Shown: piece after piece, positions 59,692 to 64,000 of the stretch
Layout: every line of letters begins with the position of its first letter
Numbering within the stretch: position 1 is the first letter of the stretch
Assembly: GCF_009193175.1 (NCBI RefSeq)
Contig: NZ_VUKE01000001.1
Location: 559,089-623,088, forward strand
Origin: Georgenia ruanii
Lineage (GTDB): Bacteria; Actinomycetota; Actinomycetes; Actinomycetales; Actinomycetaceae
DNA length: 64,000 nt
Direction of reading: 5' to 3'
Position numbers and translations under genes: made by a program
Notes under the pieces: model-generated
What the model was told of the DNA's origin: nothing
The model's database searches: none
What the model saw: only the letters and a program-made list of their open reading frames with translations

Positions 59692-60452
59692 GGGGGCCCC
59701 GGGCGGTCGCGCTCGGGCACGGCGGGCAGCCGCCCGAGGGCGGGCAGCCGCCCGAGGGCGCAGGGCCGCCGCCGTGGCGCCAGGCGGGGGCGTGGGCGGC
59801 GGACTACGCCTTCGCCGCGCGCGGCCTGGCGCGGGCCGGGGCCGGGTGGCTGCGCCGCTCGCGGCCGGACGCGTTCCGGGTCGCGGAGGGTCCCGGCACC
59901 CCGGTGCTGCTCCTACCCGGCATCTACGAGTCGTGGCGCTTCCTCGAGCCGCTCGCCGCGCACCTGCACGCCGGCGGCCACCCGGTGCACGTGGTGAGCG
60001 CGCTCGGGCTCAACAGCGCCGAGGTCCTCGACGGCGCGGCGCGGGCGGCGCGGTACCTGCACGAGGCCGGGCCGGGCGACGTCGTCGTCGTGGCCCACTC
60101 CAAGGGCGGCCTGGTGGGCAAGGCGCTGATGCTGCGCGAGGAGCGCGTGCGCGGGATGGTCGCGGTGGCCACCCCATGGGCGGGGTCGAGCTACGCGGCG
60201 CTCTTCCCGCCGTGGTCGCCCGTGCGCCGCCTGGCCCCCCGCAGCGCCGGGCTGCTGGCGCTGGCGCGCGACCGCGCGGTGGACGACCGCATCATCGCCA
60301 TCGTGCCCGCGTGGGACCCGCACATCCCGTCCGGCTCCCGCCTGCCCGGCGCGCGCCGCAACGTCGAGGTGGCCGCGAGCGGGCACTTCCGGGTGCTGGC
60401 CGACCCCGAGGTGCTGGCGGAGGTCGACCGCGCCGTCGCGGAGCTGGCCTGA
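59688..60452 (+). CDS. Alpha/beta hydrolase, lipase-like
   Basis: 254-residue hydrolase. Nucleophile elbow VVVAHSKGGLVGKALM; opening strand TPVLLLPGIYESWRFLEPLA. The Ser is followed by Lys, as in triacylglycerol lipase relatives. Acid and histidine candidates are AWDPH and GHFRVL near the end. The first 35 residues are Pro/Gly-rich and hold a tandem GGQPPE repeat. The start overlaps adenosine deaminase by 4 bp (ATGA), and it meets murB tail to tail after 4 bp. Substrate unknown. Confidence 0.8.
   Translation: MRGPRAVALGHGGQPPEGGQPPEGAGPPPWRQAGAWAADYAFAARGLARAGAGWLRRSRPDAFRVAEGPGTPVLLLPGIYESWRFLEPLAAHLHAGGHPVHVVSALGLNSAEVLDGAARAARYLHEAGPGDVVVVAHSKGGLVGKALMLREERVRGMVAVATPWAGSSYAALFPPWSPVRRLAPRSAGLLALARDRAVDDRIIAIVPAWDPHIPSGSRLPGARRNVEVAASGHFRVLADPEVLAEVDRAVAELA
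59723..59758 (+). repeat. Perfect 18 bp tandem repeat within the hydrolase gene
   Basis: Two exact copies of an 18 bp unit encode GGQPPE twice near the N-terminus of the hydrolase. It is in frame, so copy change would alter only the N-terminal arm. Confidence 0.85.
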
Positions 60453-60456
60453 GGCG

Positions 60457-61635
60457 TCAGAGGCCGACGCCCAGCAGCACCGGCTCGGGCACCAGCGTGA
60501 TCCCGAAGGCCTCGCGCACCCCGTCCCGCACCGCGCGGGCCAGCCCGACGAGGTCCGCCGCCGTCGCCCCGCCGCGGTTGGTCAGCGCGAGGGCGTGCTT
60601 GGTCGACAGCGTGGCCGGCGCCCCCAGGCCGAAGCCCTTGTCGAAGCCGCCGTGGGAGATCAGCCACGCGGCGGAGGTCTTGACGAGCCCGTCCACCGTG
60701 GGCGCCGCGGCGCCGATCTGCCCGATGCGGGTGTGGTCGGTCACCGGGTAGCGCGGCGCCTCCGCCGGGAGCTGGGCGTCGGCCTCCGCCACGGTCAGGA
60801 TCGGGTTGGTGAAGAACGAGCCCGCCGACCAGGTGTCGTGATCGGTGGCGTCGAGGACCATGCCCTTGCTCCGGCGCAGCGCGAGCACCGCCTCGCGCAC
60901 CTCGGCCGCCGGCACCCGGGCGCCGACGTCGACGCCGAGCCGGCGGGCGAGCTCGGGGTAGCGCACCGGCGCCGAGAGCGTGGCCAGGCGCATCTGGAAG
61001 CTGACCTCGAGGACGACGAACCGCGGGGTGGGCCCCCAGGTGCGGCCGCCGCCGGCGGTCGCGTCGGTGAGGGAGCGCTTGAGGACCGAGGTGCGGTAGC
61101 CCAGGCCGAGCTCGCCGACGGCGAGCATCCGGGTGCGCCGCTCGAGGCGGTCGTACACCCGCACCGACGAGAGCGTCTCGGCCACCTCCTGGCCGTAGGC
61201 GCCGACGTTCTGCACCGGGGTGGCGCCGGTGGAGCCGGGGATGCCGGAGAGGGCCTCGACGCCCATCCACCCCTCGGCGACGGCGGTGGCCACCACCTCG
61301 TCCCACGGCTGGCCGGCGGGGACGGTGAGGTTGGCGCCGGCGCAGGAGGAGTCCGACTGGCCGGCGAGACCGCGGCGGGCGTCGCGCACGACGACGCCGT
61401 CGAACCCGGCGTCCGCGGCGAGCAGGTTCGACCCGCCGCCCAGGACGAGGACCGGGGTGCCGGCGTCGTCGGCGCCGCGCACGGCCTCGACGAGCTCGGC
61501 CTCGGTGCTCGCCTCGACGTAGCCGGCGACCGGGCCGCCCACCCGCAGCGTGGTCAGCTCGGCCAGCGTGGGGGTGCCGGCGGCGAAGGTGGCGCCGGCG
61601 GGGGCGGCGAGGGAGGTCACGGGGGCTGAGGTCAC
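60457..61635 (-). CDS. murB: UDP-N-acetylenolpyruvoylglucosamine reductase
   Basis: 392-residue flavoprotein that reduces UDP-GlcNAc-enolpyruvate to UDP-MurNAc in peptidoglycan synthesis. Seen: LTTLRVGGPVAGYVE, the FAD motif VLVLGGGSNLLAADAGFDG, GIPGSTGATPVQNVGAYGQE, GYRTSVLKRS and the catalytic-serine region WSAGSFFTNPIL. Type I arrangement. The GTG at 61635 is preferred: TACCCT ends 6 nt upstream (leaderless). A GTG at 61701 overlapping the MaoC stop would add 22 residues without homology. Confidence 0.95.
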   Translation of the reverse strand: MTSAPVTSLAAPAGATFAAGTPTLAELTTLRVGGPVAGYVEASTEAELVEAVRGADDAGTPVLVLGGGSNLLAADAGFDGVVVRDARRGLAGQSDSSCAGANLTVPAGQPWDEVVATAVAEGWMGVEALSGIPGSTGATPVQNVGAYGQEVAETLSSVRVYDRLERRTRMLAVGELGLGYRTSVLKRSLTDATAGGGRTWGPTPRFVVLEVSFQMRLATLSAPVRYPELARRLGVDVGARVPAAEVREAVLALRRSKGMVLDATDHDTWSAGSFFTNPILTVAEADAQLPAEAPRYPVTDHTRIGQIGAAAPTVDGLVKTSAAWLISHGGFDKGFGLGAPATLSTKHALALTNRGGATAADLVGLARAVRDGVREAFGITLVPEPVLLGVGL

Positions 61636-61641
61636 GCCTCC

Positions 61642-61647
61642 AGGGTA
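61642..61647 (-). promoter_or_regulatory. -10 box of leaderless murB promoter
   Basis: TACCCT on the minus strand ends 6 nt before the GTG at 61635. Confidence 0.4.
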
Positions 61648-61697
61648 CGAGGGGGCGCCGTCGGCCGGCCCTGTGACCCTCGCCGCCCGCCGGGGCG

Positions 61698-62150
61698 TCA
61701 CCGCAGCTGGACCAGCGCCTGCGCCTTGGCGAGCACGCTCACCCCGCCGGTGGTGACGGTGAGGTCGACGCGCACGGAGCTGGCCGCGAGGTCCACCGCG
61801 CCGGCCTTGCCGACGACGACGACCTCCGCCGTGCCGGGGTCGGGCACCTCCACGGGGCGGGTGAAGCGCACGCCGTAGTCGACGACGGCGCCGGGGTCGC
61901 CGGCCCAGTCCTCCACCGCCGCGGCCGCGAGGCCCATGGTCGCCATGCCGTGGGCGATGACCCCGGGCAGCCCGACCTCGCGGGCGACGCGGTCGTTGTA
62001 GTGGATGGGGTTGAAGTCCCCGCTGGCGCCGGCGTAGCGCACGAGCAGCGCCCGGTCCACCGCGAAGGTGCGGCGGAAGAGCTCCTCGCCGATCTCGACC
62101 TCGGTGAGGACGGGCTGCTCGGGCACTGCGGGCTCCTGGTTGTCGCTCAT
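61698..62150 (-). CDS. MaoC family dehydratase, catalytic subunit (HadB-like)
   Basis: 150-residue hot-dog-fold hydratase/dehydratase. The catalytic dyad motif GDFNPIHYND is present, then GLPGVIAHGMATMG. It is the active partner of the next gene by family: in mycobacteria HadA-HadB dehydrates beta-hydroxyacyl-ACP in fatty-acid elongation. HadC is absent, as in mycolate-free actinobacteria. ATG overlaps the upstream MaoC gene by 4 bp, which fits a fixed heterodimer. Which acyl substrate is used cannot be read from sequence. Confidence 0.88.
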   Translation of the reverse strand: MSDNQEPAVPEQPVLTEVEIGEELFRRTFAVDRALLVRYAGASGDFNPIHYNDRVAREVGLPGVIAHGMATMGLAAAAVEDWAGDPGAVVDYGVRFTRPVEVPDPGTAEVVVVGKAGAVDLAASSVRVDLTVTTGGVSVLAKAQALVQLR

Positions 62151-62620
62151 CGGCCCTCCCCCCGCACGGCGAGCGTGGAGCGCACGGTGGCCACCGGGGC
62201 GTCGTCGGCGTCGGCGATCTCCGCGCGCGTGCTGACCAGGGTCAGCCCGGCCCGCTCGAGGATCTTGTCGACATGGACCGTGGTGCGCAGCCGGTCACCG
62301 GCCACGATCGGCCGGTGGTGGGTGAAGCGCTCCTCGGCGTGGACGACCCGGGAGAAGTCGATCCCGGCCTCCTCGCTGCCCACGTAGGCCTGCTCGGCGC
62401 GCTGGGCGACGACGACGGCGAAGGTCGGGGTGGCGACGACGTCGGCGTACCCCAGGGCCCAGGCGGCGTCCGGGTCGTAGTGGGCCGGGTGGGTGGCACC
62501 GGTGGCCCGGGCCATCTCGGCGATCTTCACCCGGGAGACCTCGTAGGTCTCGGTGGGGGCATAAGAACGCCCCACGAGCGTCGCATTGACGCCGGTGGGG
62601 CGGGTGCTGCTCTCGGTCAT
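62147..62620 (-). CDS. MaoC-like dehydratase, partner subunit (HadA-like)
   Basis: 157-residue N-terminal-type MaoC protein (FAS1-like dehydratase). At the place of the catalytic motif it reads GATHPAHYDPD, without the Asp of the catalytic dyad, so it should be a structural or substrate-binding partner. LVGRSYAPTETYEVSRVKIA is the usual opening. ATG at 62620, preceded by TAGTCT with 6 nt spacing (leaderless). The order rpmG, HadA, HadB, murB is common in actinobacteria. Confidence 0.88.
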   Translation of the reverse strand: MTESSTRPTGVNATLVGRSYAPTETYEVSRVKIAEMARATGATHPAHYDPDAAWALGYADVVATPTFAVVVAQRAEQAYVGSEEAGIDFSRVVHAEERFTHHRPIVAGDRLRTTVHVDKILERAGLTLVSTRAEIADADDAPVATVRSTLAVRGEGR

Positions 62621-62626
62621 CGCCCC

Positions 62627-62632
62627 AGACTA
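62627..62632 (-). promoter_or_regulatory. -10 box of leaderless MaoC gene
   Basis: TAGTCT on the minus strand ends 6 nt before the ATG at 62620. Confidence 0.5.
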
Positions 62633-62655
62633 GGGCAGGGCGGTGACCGAGCGGG

Positions 62656-62826
62656 TCAGCGGGTCTCGCGGTGCGTGGTCTTGGCGTTGCAGCGCGGGCA
62701 GTACTTCGCCAGCTCGAGCCGGTCGGGGTTGTTCCGACGGTTCTTCTTGGTGATGTAGTTGCGCTCCTTGCACACCTCGCAGGCGAGGGTGATCTTGGGG
62801 CGAACGTCGGTGGACTTGCTGGCCAC
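62656..62826 (-). CDS. rpmG: 50S ribosomal protein L33
   Basis: 56-residue L33 of the zinc-binding form. Zinc ligands CEVC and CPRC are visible; [20 protein letters not shown] is conserved. GTG at 62826. Short for the track but certain from motif and place between tRNA-Met and the MaoC genes. Confidence 0.96.
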   Translation of the reverse strand: MASKSTDVRPKITLACEVCKERNYITKKNRRNNPDRLELAKYCPRCNAKTTHRETR

Positions 62827-62888
62827 GGCGGTTCCTCACGTATCGGTCGTGCGAGCGGCCATTCCCGGCTGCTTCGTCTGTTCCATGC

Positions 62889-62965
62889 TGGTAGCGGGGG
62901 CGGGGCTCGAACCCGCGACCTCACGATTATGAGTCGTGCGCTCTCACCAACTGAGCTACCCCGCC
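62889..62965 (-). tRNA. tRNA-Met (anticodon CAT)
   Basis: 77 nt with encoded CCA (62891-62889). Acceptor GGCGGGG pairs with CCCCGCT (last pair G-U); T loop TTCGAGC; anticodon CAT. The 5' G1-U72 pair argues for elongator rather than initiator tRNA. Confidence 0.93.
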
Positions 62966-63029
62966 GCGTCCTGCGGACCGCACCACTTTACCTGCCGCGC
63001 GCCGCGGGCGGTAGCGGTCCGTAGACCAG

Positions 63030-63102
63030 AGCCCCGAAAGGGAATCGAACCCTTGACCTTCTCCTTACCATGGAGACGCTCTGCCGACTGAGCTATCGGG
63101 GC
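63030..63102 (-). tRNA. tRNA-Thr (anticodon GGT)
   Basis: 73 nt; anticodon stem TCTCC/GGAGA around ATGGTAA, T loop TTCGATT, acceptor GCCCCGA/TCGGGGC. CCA is not encoded. Confidence 0.95.
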
Positions 63103-63487
63103 AGCGGTGAAGACACTACACACCCGGGGGCCCGGAGGTGAAATCCGGATGGCCCCTTCGGGCCGTGAGTCCGCTCACAGGCCGGCGGTGGGGCCTCGGG
63201 CGCCGGCCCGGGGGGCCGTGATGCCTGGCCGTCGGCGTGCCCTCCGGGGCGCGTGCCGGCTGGTGCGGGCGCCGGCTGGTGCGGGTGCCGGCCGCCGCGG
63301 CATGCGCGGCCGTTCTCGCCGCAGGCTGTCCGCCGCGCCGACCGCGGGTGGCACGCCGGGCGCGCTCGACGCGAACGGCCGCTCGGCGCGCGAGCGGCCG
63401 CCGGGGCGATCGGCCCCGGACCCCGTGGACAGGCCCCAGACATGACAACGGCCCACCACCGCTGCGCGCAGGTGATGGGCCGGTCCG
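63103..63487. other. 385 bp between tRNA-Thr and tRNA-Tyr
   Basis: No gene is supported. It holds the 16 bp tandem repeat at 63255-63292 and a small GGCCC/GGGCC hairpin near 63152. Open frames here are Arg/Ala/Pro-rich without homology. Confidence 0.5.
63255..63292. repeat. 16 bp tandem repeat, about 2.4 copies
   Basis: GCCGGCTGGTGCGGG plus one variable base at 63255-63270 and 63271-63286, then a partial third copy to 63292. Non-coding, between tRNA-Thr and tRNA-Tyr. Confidence 0.6.
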
Positions 63488-63569
63488 TGGCGAGTGCAGG
63501 ATTCGAACCTGCGAAGCATTCCGCGGCTGATTTACAGTCAGCTCCCTTTGGCCGCTCGGGCAACTCGCC
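63488..63569 (-). tRNA. tRNA-Tyr (anticodon GTA)
   Basis: 82 nt class II tRNA. Anticodon stem CTGA/TCAG around loop CTGTAAA, a long variable arm, T loop TTCGAAT, acceptor GGCGAGT/ACTCGCC, discriminator A. CCA not encoded. Confidence 0.95.
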
Positions 63570-63594
63570 TCGCACCCCGTAAGGTGCACACGGA

Positions 63595-63600
63595 ACGATA
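63595..63600 (-). promoter_or_regulatory. Candidate -10 box for the tRNA-Tyr-Thr-Met-rpmG unit
   Basis: TATCGT on the minus strand, 25 nt before the tRNA-Tyr 5' end. Spacing to a -35 box is unclear. Confidence 0.35.
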
Positions 63601-63722
63601 GCAACAACTCGCGGGTGGTCGTTAACCGGCTCGGGGGCGAGGAAGGTCACACCGGCGCGCCCCGCGGCGTGGACCGCGCCCCGCCCGGAGACCCCCGCCG
63701 CACCATCCAGGAGGAGAGCGTC

Positions 63723-64000
63723 ATGGCCGATTCGTCGTTCGACGTCGTCAGCAAGGTCGACCACCAGGAGGTCGACAACGCGGTCAATCAGGCCGCCAAG
63801 GAGATCGCCCAGCGCTACGACTTCAAGAACGTCGGCGCCTCGGTCACGCTCGCGGGCGAGACCATCACGATGACCGCGAACTCCCCCGAGCGGGTCAAGG
63901 CGGTCCTCGACGTCCTGGAGTCCAAGCTCATCAAGCGTGGCGTCTCGCTCAAGTCCCTGGACACCGGCGACGGCGAGCCGAAGGCGTCGGGCAAGGAGTA
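63723..64000 (+). CDS. YajQ family nucleotide-binding protein, partial
   Basis: First 92 residues of a YajQ family protein (usually about 163 aa), which bind cyclic di-GMP in some bacteria. Seen: [20 protein letters not shown] and [14 protein letters not shown], a highly conserved N-terminus. The ATG at 63723 follows AGGAGGAGAG. The right edge cuts it. Divergent from tRNA-Tyr. Confidence 0.9.
   Translation, partial: MADSSFDVVSKVDHQEVDNAVNQAAKEIAQRYDFKNVGASVTLAGETITMTANSPERVKAVLDVLESKLIKRGVSLKSLDTGDGEPKASGKE

Noticed and set aside
61635-61701. GTG at 61701 as the murB start
   Set aside because: The added 22 residues are not conserved, no Shine-Dalgarno is seen, and the TACCCT box fits the GTG at 61635. 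The GTGA overlap with the MaoC stop keeps it a weak alternative.
63107-63445. 112-residue plus-strand frame between tRNA genes
   Set aside because: Arg/Ala/Pro/Gly-rich, no ribosome-binding site, and it spans a tandem repeat.

Overview
The window (about 73% G+C by eye) comes from an actinobacterium. The signs are rpoB and secY starting with TTG, many GTG starts, several TANNNT -10 boxes placed 6-7 nt before a start codon (leaderless mRNAs), a zinc-type S14 protein, and tRNA-Trp/secE/nusG next to rpmG and a MaoC dehydratase pair. The gene content suits a mycolate-free lineage of the Micrococcales or Kineosporiales type, but genus cannot be assigned from the sequence alone.

Layout. (1) 1-13911 is an accessory block. 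It holds truA (cut by the left edge), a zinc formaldehyde dehydrogenase, a three-gene formate dehydrogenase whose catalytic subunit has an in-frame UGA read as selenocysteine, selD, and, divergently, tRNA-Sec, selA and selB. A ROK-type sugar kinase, a small unknown protein and an alpha/beta hydrolase follow. rplQ and truA are neighbours in most actinobacteria, so this block looks inserted between them. (2) 14003-17249 (minus) is the alpha operon rplQ-rpoA-rpsK-rpsM-rpmJ-infA; rpsD is absent. (3) 17405-23999 holds two overlapping MalT-like LuxR regulators and an exopolysaccharide-type sugar transferase, between map and infA, which are usually adjacent. (4) 24330-36961 is map, adk, secY and the complete spc and S10 ribosomal operons. 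(5) 37517-41859 is the str operon (tuf, fusA, rpsG, rpsL). (6) 42332-54102 is rpoC, rpoB, rplL, rplJ, rplA, rplK, nusG and secE, followed by tRNA-Trp. (7) 54624-64000 is housekeeping: aspartate aminotransferase, a ketopantoate reductase-like enzyme, an aminoglycoside phosphotransferase-fold kinase, adenosine deaminase, a lipase-like hydrolase, murB, a MaoC pair, rpmG, three tRNAs and the start of yajQ.

How it works together. Formaldehyde dehydrogenase makes formate. The selenium-dependent formate dehydrogenase oxidises formate to CO2 and probably passes electrons through a four-cluster iron-sulfur subunit to an NrfD-type membrane subunit and the quinone pool. The genes needed to make and insert selenocysteine from seryl-tRNA and selenide (selD, selA, selB, tRNA-Sec) lie beside their likely client; only seryl-tRNA synthetase is not in view. 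A hairpin with a GGUCU loop lies 11 nt after the UGA, as expected for a bacterial SECIS element.

Transcription units are well marked. Near-perfect 14-19 bp hairpins without long U-runs follow rplQ, rplO, adk, tuf, rplA, rplL, rpsK and the aminotransferase gene. Promoter-like boxes precede infA, secY, rpsJ, rpsL and rpoB, and a leader with a true terminator-attenuator precedes rplJ. No insertion sequence, prophage or CRISPR array was seen.
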